64,000 nucleotides of DNA from Pseudomonadota bacterium (GTDB lineage Bacteria; Desulfobacterota; Desulfobacteria; Desulfobacterales; Desulfobacteraceae). The notes beneath the pieces were generated by a model. That model did not search any database and was not told the DNA's origin. It saw nothing but the letters and a program-made list of their open reading frames with translations. The DNA is taken from NCBI GenBank assembly GCA_018821715.1, contig JAHJLN010000057.1, positions 1 through 64,000 of the forward strand. Direction: 5' to 3'. The translations under genes were made by a program, and so were the position numbers. How positions within the stretch are numbered: the stretch's first letter is position 1; each line of letters opens with the position of its first letter. Positions 1 through 9,968 of the stretch are shown here, piece by piece.

Positions 1-1750
1 CCTGGATTTCAGTGACCGCACCTTTGATTTGATCCTGGATTTCCTGGATATTTTTGGCAATATCTTCAGTGGCACCGGCTGTCTGGCCGGCCAATTCCTT
101 GATTTCATTTGCAACAACGGCAAACCCCTTGCCGGCTTCTCCGGCCCGTGCCGCTTCAATGGTGGCATTCAAGGCAAGAAGGTTGGTCTGGGAGGAAATA
201 CTGTTGATGGTATCGGTAACCTTATTGATTTCTTCAGCTGCCCGGCCCAGTTCGCTGACTCTTTTGGATGTCTGATGTGCCTTTTCCACGGCTTTGTTGG
301 TAATTTCCCTGGTATGGGTTGAGTTTTGTGAGACCTTTTCTATGTTTTGGCTCATATCATTGGTCCCATTGGCAACAATCTCAACGTTTGTACTTGCCTG
401 CTCCATGGCAGCAGCAACAGAATCCATATTAACGCTCATTTCTTCTGCAGCAGCCGCAACCGTATTCATCTTTGAAACGGTTATTTCAGATCCTTTGCTC
501 ATTTTATCGGAGATCTGGTTTAATTCACCGGAAGCTGAGCTCAGGGTGTCGACACCTGAATTTAAGTCGGCAATCATCTGGGCCAGGCCTTTGACCATTT
601 CATTCATGGAATCAACCGTGTCTCTGATGGCATCTTTGGCGTCATAGGTAAAGGTATAATTAAAGTTGCCTTTTGCCACTTCTTTTGCCAAGTTTGCCAT
701 ACCATTCATGTTTTTCATCAACTGCCGGTTCATAAACCCGATGATCAGCGCACCGATAATTAACGCCAGGATACCGCTGATGCCCACGCTGGTGATAATC
801 TGTTTATTTACACCCGTCAAAAGTTCCCCTTGGGATACTGCCACGGTAAAGTAAAGATCCCATGGTTTGAAGTAGTTTACATGGGCGTAATAGGTTTGTT
901 TATCATGCCCATAGATGAAAGATCCGGAGTTGCCTTTAATCATGTCCTTTCCGTTTTCAAAATCCTGGACCTTTAATGAGAGGTAATCCTTGTTCGGGTG
1001 GATAAGAATTTTGCCGTCTGAATTATTGACAAAAGAGAACCCGTATCCGCCGACATTCACTTTTTTAATAAGCCCGACAAGATCCGGGGTCAAAATTTTA
1101 CTGGTAACAGAGTATGCACCGGCAATTTTGTCTTCAAGTGTTTCCTTGAACGGCTGAAGATGCTGCATGGAAATTTCTGCTCCGTTCCTTGTAAGGAACA
1201 TATAGGGTTTGCCGGCCATTATGGTTTTGTAGACATCGGTTCCGGAAGTATAGTATTCTCCGATCGGTCTGGAACCATCTTTGTTTTTAAGGCTGCTGGA
1301 CACTTTGATGAGCTTATTCTCATGGACCTGGTAGACAGCAATGTCAGAGGTGCTGAATTGGCCGACCTTATCAACCGTCACATAATTGGCAGTGGCAAAT
1401 TCAAGGCCGAAAATTACTTTTGGGAGGGTAACGGTTTCTTTTTTTCCGGAATTGATGTCATGAATGTCCATATCAACGGTTCTTGAATTGACAATCATAA
1501 TTTTTCCGGCACTCAGACTTTCAGCGATCAAGGCACCCATATCTGAATCAATTTTTTCTTTTTGGAGGTTGTATTTAAGCTGAATGGTTTTTAACAGAAC
1601 CTCTGATACGTTTTGAATGCTGGTCTGTCCTTTGGAGAGAAAAGAACTTTTACTCTGAAAAAAATTAACAAACGCAATGATCAGGATGGTAAGGATAATG
1701 ATGCCAAAGGAACCGATATAAAGTTTTTTGTCAAATCCGATACTCGCCAT
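1..1750 (-). CDS. Methyl-accepting chemotaxis protein with periplasmic Cache-type sensor and HAMP-like region (3' end cut by window edge)
   Basis: Reverse-strand translation begins [30 protein letters not shown] and ends ...[39 protein letters not shown]..., the MCP signalling hairpin. The ORF runs off the left edge, so it is absent from the ORF track; the + strand ORFs here are shadows. Confidence 0.93.
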   Translation of the reverse strand, partial: MASIGFDKKLYIGSFGIIILTILIIAFVNFFQSKSSFLSKGQTSIQNVSEVLLKTIQLKYNLQKEKIDSDMGALIAESLSAGKIMIVNSRTVDMDIHDINSGKKETVTLPKVIFGLEFATANYVTVDKVGQFSTSDIAVYQVHENKLIKVSSSLKNKDGSRPIGEYYTSGTDVYKTIMAGKPYMFLTRNGAEISMQHLQPFKETLEDKIAGAYSVTSKILTPDLVGLIKKVNVGGYGFSFVNNSDGKILIHPNKDYLSLKVQDFENGKDMIKGNSGSFIYGHDKQTYYAHVNYFKPWDLYFTVAVSQGELLTGVNKQIITSVGISGILALIIGALIIGFMNRQLMKNMNGMANLAKEVAKGNFNYTFTYDAKDAIRDTVDSMNEMVKGLAQMIADLNSGVDTLSSASGELNQISDKMSKGSEITVSKMNTVAAAAEEMSVNMDSVAAAMEQASTNVEIVANGTNDMSQNIEKVSQNSTHTREITNKAVEKAHQTSKRVSELGRAAEEINKVTDTINSISSQTNLLALNATIEAARAGEAGKGFAVVANEIKELAGQTAGATEDIAKNIQEIQDQIKGAVTEIQ

Positions 1751-1924
1751 TTTTTTCTCCTCATAAAAACATGTAATCCATTGACCGTTGCAATACAGCA
1801 GCAAGGTAAGCCGAAACACACACCTTTAAAAATGGCTATGGTTTGAAATCAGGATTATTACCTAGTAGCCAAGGGTAACTTAATCTTGAAATTTAATTAT
1901 TACAAGAAAAAAAATACAATAAGG

Positions 1925-3514
1925 CTATATTGTAGCACGAACCTCTATGTTACGGTTGGCCAGATAGGTTTTTACATTCAGTATCGGCACCTCTTTTCTA
2001 TGAAAGATGCCTGCGGCCAGGGCAGCTTCAGCGGATGTGTTTTCAAACACCTGGGCAAAATGTTCTTCACAGCCTGCCCCGCTTGAGGCAATCACAGGGA
2101 TGGAGACCGCATTTTTCACTGCATTGATTAATTCAAGATCAAATCCTGAGTTTGTTCCGTCTTTGTCAATGCAATTGAGAAGAATTTCCCCGGCACCAAG
2201 ATCCTGGCAGGCTTTGGCCAATGCAACCGCATCCAGGTTTCTTGTTGTCCTGCCGCCCTGGACCGTGCATTGATACCAGCAGTAAGCTTCATCGTTAGGT
2301 CCTGGAAACCGGGTTTTGATGACATGGTGTTCTTTTGCATCCTCAGGAGAAGTCACATACACCCTTTTGGGATCAATTGAAATCACAACCGCCTGATTTC
2401 CATAGACTTTAGAGATTTGCTCGATGGAACTTGTCCCTGTTTTTTTTCCTGTCTGCAAGTACAGTTCAGCAATATAGACGGCATCACTGCCGATGGAAAC
2501 CTTGTCAGCACCGGATCTGAAATACTGGGAGGCCACATCAAGGGCAGTATATGTTTTACCGTTGCTGTCGGTATAATCCCTGATTCCGCCGCCAATGGTC
2601 AGCGGCACAAAAACATTTTGACTGGTTTTTTCAAGGACGTCTATCATGGGTAGGTCTTTTAACGGAAAATCCCTGAAGCCTGTGATATTTAAAAAAGTGA
2701 TTTCATCGGCACCCTCTTCATAATATCGTTTGGCAAGCTCCACGGGTTTGCCCAGATTCCTGACATTCCCTTTTTGTCTCACATCATACTGGTCTCCCTT
2801 GGTCACCACAAGATCACCCTGGTCATTGGCCCTTACATCCAGGCAGGCAATGATTCTTTTTGAAAGCCCTTTCCCTTTGATATCAATCGCTTTTTTGGCG
2901 CTTAAGTCCTTTTGATAAATAAAATTTTCCAAGAGTTTTATCCCGGCAGTTCCGCTTTTTTCCGGATGAAACTGGGTCCCGATAATATTGCCTTTTTGAA
3001 CACTGCTCACAAACTCATACTCATAATTTGTGGTGGTTAAAACAACAGATTCATCCTCAGGTACAATATGATAGGAGTGCACAAAATAAAATTTTGTATC
3101 CAGGGGAACACCGGTAAAAACAGGTGATTCTTTTTTCAGGTTCACCCCGTTCCATCCAATATGCGGAACAGCAAGCCGGGTTGTAAATCGTTTGACCCTG
3201 CCCTTGAAAACCCCAAGGCTTTCATTGCCTGAAAAATCTTCTTCACTTCCCTCAAAAAGTGCCTGCATGCCAAGGCAGATACCAAAGAAAGGCCGGTCGG
3301 CTTTAAGATATTCCTGCAGGGGAAGAATATAGTTTTTTTCATTGAGGATTCTGATCATGCTTTCATAATTTCCCACACCGGGAAATAACAGTTTTTCAGC
3401 ATCCAGAATATCAGACGGTCGGGTAACCGGTTTAATCGTTTGGCCCAGTTTTTCAACGGCATTAACCACACTTCGAACATTGCCGGCCCCATAATCAAGC
3501 AAGGTAATTATCAT
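1925..3514 (-). CDS. hisHF: Bifunctional imidazole glycerol phosphate synthase, HisH-HisF fusion of eukaryotic HIS7 type
   Basis: N-terminal glutaminase (DYGAGNVRSV, GICLGMQALFEGSEE, GTQFHPEKSG) fused to a HisF cyclase (IIACLDVRANDQGDLVVTKGDQYDVR, PLTIGGGIRDY, GEILLNCIDKDGTNSGFD, IPVIASSGAG, AALAAGIFHRKEVPI). Confidence 0.95.
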   Translation of the reverse strand: MIITLLDYGAGNVRSVVNAVEKLGQTIKPVTRPSDILDAEKLLFPGVGNYESMIRILNEKNYILPLQEYLKADRPFFGICLGMQALFEGSEEDFSGNESLGVFKGRVKRFTTRLAVPHIGWNGVNLKKESPVFTGVPLDTKFYFVHSYHIVPEDESVVLTTTNYEYEFVSSVQKGNIIGTQFHPEKSGTAGIKLLENFIYQKDLSAKKAIDIKGKGLSKRIIACLDVRANDQGDLVVTKGDQYDVRQKGNVRNLGKPVELAKRYYEEGADEITFLNITGFRDFPLKDLPMIDVLEKTSQNVFVPLTIGGGIRDYTDSNGKTYTALDVASQYFRSGADKVSIGSDAVYIAELYLQTGKKTGTSSIEQISKVYGNQAVVISIDPKRVYVTSPEDAKEHHVIKTRFPGPNDEAYCWYQCTVQGGRTTRNLDAVALAKACQDLGAGEILLNCIDKDGTNSGFDLELINAVKNAVSIPVIASSGAGCEEHFAQVFENTSAEAALAAGIFHRKEVPILNVKTYLANRNIEVRATI

Positions 3515-3556
3515 AGTTCTTTATCCTTCAGATTCCATTTTTCTATTTAATTAGAT

Positions 3557-4789
3557 TTATCGGATCAACAAACTTGAATTTTCACTGCAAGCCATATCCT
3601 GCTCAAATTCTTTTATAAACTTTATGATCTTATCAATCGTTATCTTTTTTACCCCCATGGCGGTACAGATTTTATCATCCAACTCGGTTTTTAGAAAGAT
3701 TTTTATCCTGTCGGTTTTGGTCATCATGGATAAAGCAGTGCCGCCATTGCCTAAATAATCCTTTTCAAGGACATCAAATGCCTGGGTAAAGTTATACTTG
3801 AAATATTCAAGGAATGTATCAGATCCGATGCCATCGCGGCACTCTGCAAAAACGACCAGGCTGCCATTGTTTTTTACAAGCATGGCTGCATTATTGATGG
3901 CCTTATGGGCCTGGATAAAATTAATGTCTTTTGGAAATCCGCCACAGGAAGCAACCACAAGCTCATACTGCTTTTTGACCCCCTCTTTATAAAAGAAATC
4001 AAGGGTTTTGCACGCAGATAAAAATTCATTGTATGTATTATTAACAAGCAGCCGGCAGACCTTTCCTTTTGAATCCATAATGCCGTGGATGGCAACTCTT
4101 TGAGTCTCAAGTCCATCATCAATGTGCTTTAAATCCTGGGCCAGGGGATTGTTTTCAAGGCTTCCGGGTTGACAACCCAGCGCAAGGCTTTTGAGGTTTT
4201 TATCAAGAAAGAGTTCATGGTTTTGATAAATATCAGGTTGATACCCCAATCCAGGGAACAACAGTTTCCGGCCACCGCCATATCCTGCAAAATAGTGATG
4301 GGAAAGCGCGCCAAAGGTGATGATCAGATCTTTTTCAAGGATATCCTTTCTCAGGTGAATCCTTGTGCCGGCCGGGGTTTTACCACGATAGGTGAAACAG
4401 CTTTTATCAGTGCTGTCATGATGAATAAATTCATAGTTTCGATAGACGTTGCCATAGGCATGAAAGCAGTCTTCATCGCTTTGTCTTGCATGGGTGCCAT
4501 AGGCGATAAAAAATTGAATCTGCCGGTTTTCCATGCCTTTTTTATGGAGAACATCCAGAAGCCACGGCAGATATGTTTTGTAACCGCAAAGCCTTGTTTT
4601 ATCCGCTACGACAATGGCAATTCCGGCATCATCGGGTAATTGTTTGGGCAATGCTGCCAGAAAATCAGCAGCAAACTTTTTTATATCTATGGAAAAGGCA
4701 GGTTCCTGGATTTTCAAAATTTCTGCTGTTTCAGGCAATTCAAACGGATAAATGGTTTTCCCATATTTAAATTCAATTTTTTTGAGCAT
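3557..4789 (-). CDS. larA: LarA-like nickel-dependent lactate racemase family protein (DUF2088)
   Basis: IAYGTHA, ALSHHYFAGYGGGRKLLFPG and ASCGGFPKDINFIQAHKAI motifs of the LarA family; start MLKKIEFKYGK chosen over the longer ORF. Confidence 0.85.
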   Translation of the reverse strand: MLKKIEFKYGKTIYPFELPETAEILKIQEPAFSIDIKKFAADFLAALPKQLPDDAGIAIVVADKTRLCGYKTYLPWLLDVLHKKGMENRQIQFFIAYGTHARQSDEDCFHAYGNVYRNYEFIHHDSTDKSCFTYRGKTPAGTRIHLRKDILEKDLIITFGALSHHYFAGYGGGRKLLFPGLGYQPDIYQNHELFLDKNLKSLALGCQPGSLENNPLAQDLKHIDDGLETQRVAIHGIMDSKGKVCRLLVNNTYNEFLSACKTLDFFYKEGVKKQYELVVASCGGFPKDINFIQAHKAINNAAMLVKNNGSLVVFAECRDGIGSDTFLEYFKYNFTQAFDVLEKDYLGNGGTALSMMTKTDRIKIFLKTELDDKICTAMGVKKITIDKIIKFIKEFEQDMACSENSSLLIR

Positions 4790-5624
4790 AAATCCCCTGT
4801 AAGTTGTCCTTGAAGCAAAGCGCTTGAAACCCTGATGTTTCAAGCCGTTTCATGGTATTTTTAATAAATGTATCCTGGGTTTTGATTTTTTTTGGGCTGC
4901 CGGTATAGTGAAATAATTTTGAACGAGGTGCCATGACCCTGAAAAGCTCAGCATAAAATTTCTTCCCATAAAGATCTCCAAAAGCCTTAGTGAAACGCGG
5001 CGGATCATGAATCACGCTGTTAAACAGGCAGGGTTCAAAATTGTCAATTTCATGGACAATATCGCCATGGATCAGCTCCAGTCTGTTATCAGCCAAGGAT
5101 GCAAGCCATGGGTTTAAATTGCGGAGGGTGATCACGGCTTGACTTGTTTCAAAAGATATCACTTTCTGGGCCCCGGCTTTCAGTGCAAAGAGTGCTGAAT
5201 ATCCAAGGCCGCCGCAGGTATCAAGAACCAGATCATTTGCCTTCACCACCAGTTGGGTTTTTAAACGGGCATCGGTTAAGGGGTCTATCTGTTTTGTCCG
5301 GTGCATCTTGATTCCGTCGATTTCAAGGATGGGTGCGCCGGCAGTGGGAACCAGCTTGTAATAGCCGTTGCTTCGAACTTCAACCGGTGCCAGTGTATTG
5401 TTTTGAAAGATAAAAAGTTTATTTTTAAATGAAGATATGGACACAAGTCTTTCTGCATCCATAACCGTATTTGTATCCAGTATCAGTCGGTCTTGTTCAA
5501 GTTGCCATTCTCTTTTTGACAGGTTCAGGTCCAGGGACAAAAAAATGCTTTTTTCACCCTTCCTGATCGCCTCAAGAATTTTTGTAACAACATCAAAATA
5601 AAAATAATAAGCAGTGGTCGTCAT
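4773..5624 (-). CDS. SAM-dependent methyltransferase (MnmC/spermidine-synthase-like Rossmann fold)
   Basis: VLDTCGGLGYSALFALKAGAQKVISFE SAM-binding motif; FNSVIHDPPRF motif IV. Overlaps the downstream larA-like start by 17 nt. Confidence 0.75.
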   Translation of the reverse strand: MTTTAYYFYFDVVTKILEAIRKGEKSIFLSLDLNLSKREWQLEQDRLILDTNTVMDAERLVSISSFKNKLFIFQNNTLAPVEVRSNGYYKLVPTAGAPILEIDGIKMHRTKQIDPLTDARLKTQLVVKANDLVLDTCGGLGYSALFALKAGAQKVISFETSQAVITLRNLNPWLASLADNRLELIHGDIVHEIDNFEPCLFNSVIHDPPRFTKAFGDLYGKKFYAELFRVMAPRSKLFHYTGSPKKIKTQDTFIKNTMKRLETSGFQALCFKDNLQGIYAQKN

Positions 5625-5707
5625 GGGTTAAAAAACAAACAGCTTCTGGAATTGTCCGACAAAACCAGAAGCCATCCTTTATTTTAAAGGTGAATCGTTT
5701 CTCTTAA

Positions 5708-5905
5708 TCAGTCATCATCAATGGGGTTAATACCATTTTGAGCTTCCAGGGTCCTGACCCGTTTTTCCAATTGGAGCAAATAGGTTTCCATCTGCTCAAG
5801 GTATTGAGCAAAGGTGTATGTTATGCCCATTTCAAGGGTTTTTGCTTCAAGCCTCAAATTAAGTTCTTCCCGGCTTTCTGTGGATCTTTCTTCAAGGGTC
5901 GGCAT
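5708..5905 (-). CDS. Small conserved-looking coiled-coil protein, unknown function
   Basis: 65 aa ORF with acidic/leucine heptad pattern and an RBS-like aggaggt upstream (minus strand); no family recognised. Confidence 0.55.
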   Translation of the reverse strand: MPTLEERSTESREELNLRLEAKTLEMGITYTFAQYLEQMETYLLQLEKRVRTLEAQNGINPIDDD

Positions 5906-5990
5906 GGATTACCTCCTAAGTTTAATCTCCTGTATTCCAAACAAAAACCAAAAGAAAAATCAAGTAAAATATTTAATAAGGCCTTGATAT

Positions 5991-7370
5991 TTAAAAGTCA
6001 ATACTGCCCGGGGTTCTTGGAAAGGGTATGACATCCCTGATATTGCTGATGCCGGTAATCATCATTAAAAATCTCTCAAAACCCATGCCAAAGCCTGAAT
6101 GCGGGGCTGAACCAAATTTTCTGGAATCCAGATACCACCAGTAATTTTCCATGGGCAGGTTCATATCCCTCATTCTTTGTTCCAGTACTAAAAGGCGCTC
6201 TTCTCTCTGGCTGCCCCCAATGAGCTCGCCGATTCCCGGGACCAGAAGATCCACGGCTGCGACCGTTTTTCCATCATCATTCATTCGCATGTAAAAGGGT
6301 TTGATTTCTTTGGGGTAATCGGTAAGAAAAACCGGCTTTTTAAAATGCTCCTCAGCCAGGTAGCGTTCATGTTCCGACTGCAGGTCGGTTCCATATTCAA
6401 CCTTAAATTCAAATGCTGTTTTGGATTTTTCCAGAATATCAATGGCTTCTGTATAGGAAACCCTGGCAAACTCAGTGTTCAAAAGGGTGTCAATCCGTTT
6501 TGACAGGGATTTATCCACAAAATTACAGAACAGTGCCATGTCTTCAGGGCATTCATCCATGGCATGCCGGGTCAAATACTTTACCAGCTCTTCGCCATGA
6601 TCCATGTTTTCCTTTAAATCACAGAAGGCCATTTCCGGTTCCAGCATCCAGAATTCCGCCACATGGCGGCTGGTATTGGAATTTTCCGCCCTGAAGGTCG
6701 GCCCAAAGCTATAGACATCCCCAAGGGCCAGGGCAAACATTTCAGCTGACAACTGGCCGGAAACCGTTAAATTGGATTCCTGGCCGAAAAAATCCTTTTT
6801 AAAATCCATTTGACCGGCCTTTTTCACCAGTTCAGGGTCAAGGCTGGTTACCCTGAACATCTCTCCTGCCCCTTCACAGTCAGACCCGGTTATCAGAGGG
6901 GTTGTCAAATATCTGAATCCCTTTTCCCTGTAGAACTTATGGATGGCAAAGGCCATTTCCGATCTGAGTCTGAAGGCAGCCCCATATTTGTTTGTCCGGG
7001 GTCTAAGATGGGCAATGGTTCTTAAAAATTCATCTGAATGCCTTTTTTTCTGAAGGGGATAGGATTCCGGTGCAATGTTTAGAATCTCAACAGCAATGGC
7101 CTGGATTTCCCATTTCTGGCCTTTTCCAGGAGATTCCACAACTTTTCCAAGAACACACACCGAGGAGCCGGTGGTAATGGTCTGAATTTGCTGGTAATTT
7201 TTCAGATCATTATTTGCAACCACCTGGATGTTTTTCAGGCATGACCCATCGTTGATTTCCATGAATAAAAATTCTTTTGAATCCCGTTTGGTCCTTACCC
7301 ATCCTTTGATCAAAGCTTCTTGTGGAGGCGTATCAATATTGAGCAGTACGTTGATTTTTGTTCTTTTCAT
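5991..7370 (-). CDS. asnS: Asparaginyl-tRNA synthetase
   Basis: Class II aaRS motifs: FRAENSNTSRHVAEFWMLEPEMAF, PKEIKPFYMRMNDDGKTVAAVDLLVPGIGELIGGSQREER, GFGMGFERFLMMITGISNIRDVIPFPRTPG. Confidence 0.96.
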   Translation of the reverse strand: MKRTKINVLLNIDTPPQEALIKGWVRTKRDSKEFLFMEINDGSCLKNIQVVANNDLKNYQQIQTITTGSSVCVLGKVVESPGKGQKWEIQAIAVEILNIAPESYPLQKKRHSDEFLRTIAHLRPRTNKYGAAFRLRSEMAFAIHKFYREKGFRYLTTPLITGSDCEGAGEMFRVTSLDPELVKKAGQMDFKKDFFGQESNLTVSGQLSAEMFALALGDVYSFGPTFRAENSNTSRHVAEFWMLEPEMAFCDLKENMDHGEELVKYLTRHAMDECPEDMALFCNFVDKSLSKRIDTLLNTEFARVSYTEAIDILEKSKTAFEFKVEYGTDLQSEHERYLAEEHFKKPVFLTDYPKEIKPFYMRMNDDGKTVAAVDLLVPGIGELIGGSQREERLLVLEQRMRDMNLPMENYWWYLDSRKFGSAPHSGFGMGFERFLMMITGISNIRDVIPFPRTPGSIDF

Positions 7371-7454
7371 TGCTTTATCCTGCAAAAAATAATATATTAA
7401 AAAATTTGATTATACCCAATTACGTAAAGATTATTTTTTAGAAAATTCACTATC

Positions 7455-9968
7455 ATGCATAAACAAAATTATCAAGACCTCCTTGCATTGGTTCAGACAC
7501 CGACTCAGTATTTAGGGAATGAAATCAATGCGGTAAAAAAAGATCCGCAACAGGTTAAAATGACATTTGCCCTGGTCTTTCCGGATCTGTATGAGATCGG
7601 CACCTCCCATTTCGGACTCCAGATTCTTTACTCCATTTTAAACAGCCATGCCAATATTGCCGCAGAGCGGTTTTTTACGCCGGCCCCGGATATGGAAGCC
7701 TATCTTGGTGAAAAAAACATTCCCTGTTTGTCCATGGAATCCCAAAAAGAACTGAAAAGCTTTGATATCATAGGAATAAGCCTTCTTTATGAACTCAATT
7801 TCACCAATATTCTAACCCTGTTGAGCCTGTCGCAAATCCCGTTTTATGCCGATCAAAGGGAGGATATTTTCCCCCTGATTATCGGCGGTGGACCCTGCGC
7901 ATTTAATCCCGAACCCCTGGCTGACTTTTTTGATGCTTTTGTGATCGGGGATGGAGAAGAAACAGCTGTTCAGATTTCACATCAGGTGATTGAGTTTAAA
8001 AAACAGGGGGATGGGAAAAAGAAAACCCTGCTCAGGCTGTTATCAAAGATCGACGGCGTTTACGTGCCCTCATTTTTTGAACCGGAATATGATGAATATG
8101 GAATCCAGACCCTGACCCCTGTATTTGAAGATTATAAAAAAGTAAAACGGGCTTTTTTACCAGACCTTACCAGGGACAGTTTCCCCACATCTCCGATTAT
8201 TCCCTTTGCCAAACCGGTCCATGACCGGCTCAGGCTTGAGATCGCCAGAGGCTGTTCAAGGGGATGCAGGTTCTGCCAGGCCGGCATGATATACCGGCCG
8301 GTCAGGGAACGGTCTTTAAAGGATTTGATTAAGATTACCCGGACGTCTTTAAAAACAACCGGATATTCAGACATCTCTCTTTTGTCCCTGAGTACCGGGG
8401 ACTATTCAAATCTGACACAATTAATAGAGCAGCTCCTTAATCTGGGCCAGGGGCATTGCAATGCCATTTCTCTTCCCTCCATCCGGGCGGAAAAACTGAC
8501 GCCGCAATTAATGAATATTATTAAAAAAGTCAGGAAAACCGGATTTACCATTGCCCCGGAAGCAGGTTCCCAGCGGCTCAGAGATATGATAAATAAGAAT
8601 CTGACGGAAGACAGCATTGCCGCAACGGTTGAAAATGCCCTTAACCTTGGCTGGAAGAATATCAAGCTGTATTTCATGATGGGGCTTCCCTTTGAAACAC
8701 CTGAAGACATAGACGCCATCTGCACTCTTTCAAAACGCCTGGCATCTGCCTATGCCAAGGGGAAAAAAATCCTCAATGTCAGTGTTGCCAGCTTTATCCC
8801 CAAAGCCCACACGCCGTTTCAAAGATGTGCCCAAATTTCTCTGGATGAAACCCGGGAAAAACTGCAGTATTTAAAGAACAATTTACGCCATCCCAAAGTG
8901 AATCTCAAATGGCAGAGCCCTGAAATGAGCATGATTGAAGGGGTTTGGGCAAGGGGGGATAGAAAGTTGTCCAAACTTCTAACGGCAGCCTTTGAAAATG
9001 GATGCCGCCTGGACGGCTGGACGGATAAATTCAATTTTTCTTTATGGCAAAAGGCTTTTGAACAGACAGGAATTGATCCGTTGTTTTATACGACCCGTGA
9101 ACGCAAGAATGAAGAGGTCCTTCCCTGGGATCATATTGACTCAGGAGTGTTGCCGGACTTTTTTAAAAAAGAATTTCAAAAAGCAAAAGACAGGTCACTC
9201 ACCCCTGACTGCAGGGAGAACGACTGCACAGGATGCGGTGTGTGTGATTTTAAAGCCATAAAACCGGTTCTGCATGATATAAAGACAGACACGGGCAAAA
9301 CAGATCAGATGGCCCGCATTATCATGAAATCATTGCCGGATGATGCCTTTAAAAAATTTGAAATTACCTTTTCAAAACTTGGGCCGGCAAGATTTTTCGG
9401 CCATCTTGAACTGGGCACCATCGTCCAGAGAGCTGTAACAAGAGCTGGGTTGAATGCAAAATATTCACAGGGATTCAATCCTTTAATGCGGCTTTCCTTT
9501 GATAATGCCCTGCCCGTTGGAATGGAAAGTGAAGAAGAAACCTTGTTTCTTTATCTTGAAAAAGATCTTTCCCCCGAGCTAATTGAGAAACAACTCAACA
9601 AGGAGCTTCCCCAGGGTATTCACATCACAGGATGCAAACCGTATAACAAATTTATTAAAAAAAGGGCTCAAGCCTCCCGTTATCGCATAGGGTTTAAAGA
9701 TGTTTGTATTGAACCTGAAAAAATAGACCGGTTTTTGAATTTATCCGAATTTATGATTGAAGACCTGAGTAAAAAAGGAAAAGTCAGGAAGACGGATTTG
9801 CGAAAATCTGTAGAGACCATCTCTTTTATCGATGACCACACCATTGAAATGGTGTTAAAAAAATATAATGAGAGGAACGTGAGGCCAACAGAAATATTGA
9901 CAAAATATTTCAGACTGGAACAAGATGTCATAACCTCAGCAAGAATAAAAAAGAGAAAACAAGGATGA
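7455..9968 (+). CDS. Radical SAM protein fused to C-terminal DUF2344 domain (TIGR03960/TIGR03936 type)
   Basis: ARGCSRGCRFCQAGMIYRPVRERS radical SAM CxxxCxxC-type cluster, GCGVC motif, C-terminal FFGHLELGTIVQRAVTRAGL...FNPLMRLSFDNALPVGMES. Confidence 0.92.
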   Translation: MHKQNYQDLLALVQTPTQYLGNEINAVKKDPQQVKMTFALVFPDLYEIGTSHFGLQILYSILNSHANIAAERFFTPAPDMEAYLGEKNIPCLSMESQKELKSFDIIGISLLYELNFTNILTLLSLSQIPFYADQREDIFPLIIGGGPCAFNPEPLADFFDAFVIGDGEETAVQISHQVIEFKKQGDGKKKTLLRLLSKIDGVYVPSFFEPEYDEYGIQTLTPVFEDYKKVKRAFLPDLTRDSFPTSPIIPFAKPVHDRLRLEIARGCSRGCRFCQAGMIYRPVRERSLKDLIKITRTSLKTTGYSDISLLSLSTGDYSNLTQLIEQLLNLGQGHCNAISLPSIRAEKLTPQLMNIIKKVRKTGFTIAPEAGSQRLRDMINKNLTEDSIAATVENALNLGWKNIKLYFMMGLPFETPEDIDAICTLSKRLASAYAKGKKILNVSVASFIPKAHTPFQRCAQISLDETREKLQYLKNNLRHPKVNLKWQSPEMSMIEGVWARGDRKLSKLLTAAFENGCRLDGWTDKFNFSLWQKAFEQTGIDPLFYTTRERKNEEVLPWDHIDSGVLPDFFKKEFQKAKDRSLTPDCRENDCTGCGVCDFKAIKPVLHDIKTDTGKTDQMARIIMKSLPDDAFKKFEITFSKLGPARFFGHLELGTIVQRAVTRAGLNAKYSQGFNPLMRLSFDNALPVGMESEEETLFLYLEKDLSPELIEKQLNKELPQGIHITGCKPYNKFIKKRAQASRYRIGFKDVCIEPEKIDRFLNLSEFMIEDLSKKGKVRKTDLRKSVETISFIDDHTIEMVLKKYNERNVRPTEILTKYFRLEQDVITSARIKKRKQG

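Noticed and set aside
29-1846. Plus-strand ORFs opposite the MCP (e.g. 29..322, 294..647, 1160..1486)
   Set aside because: Antisense shadows of the truncated minus-strand MCP; no family signatures.
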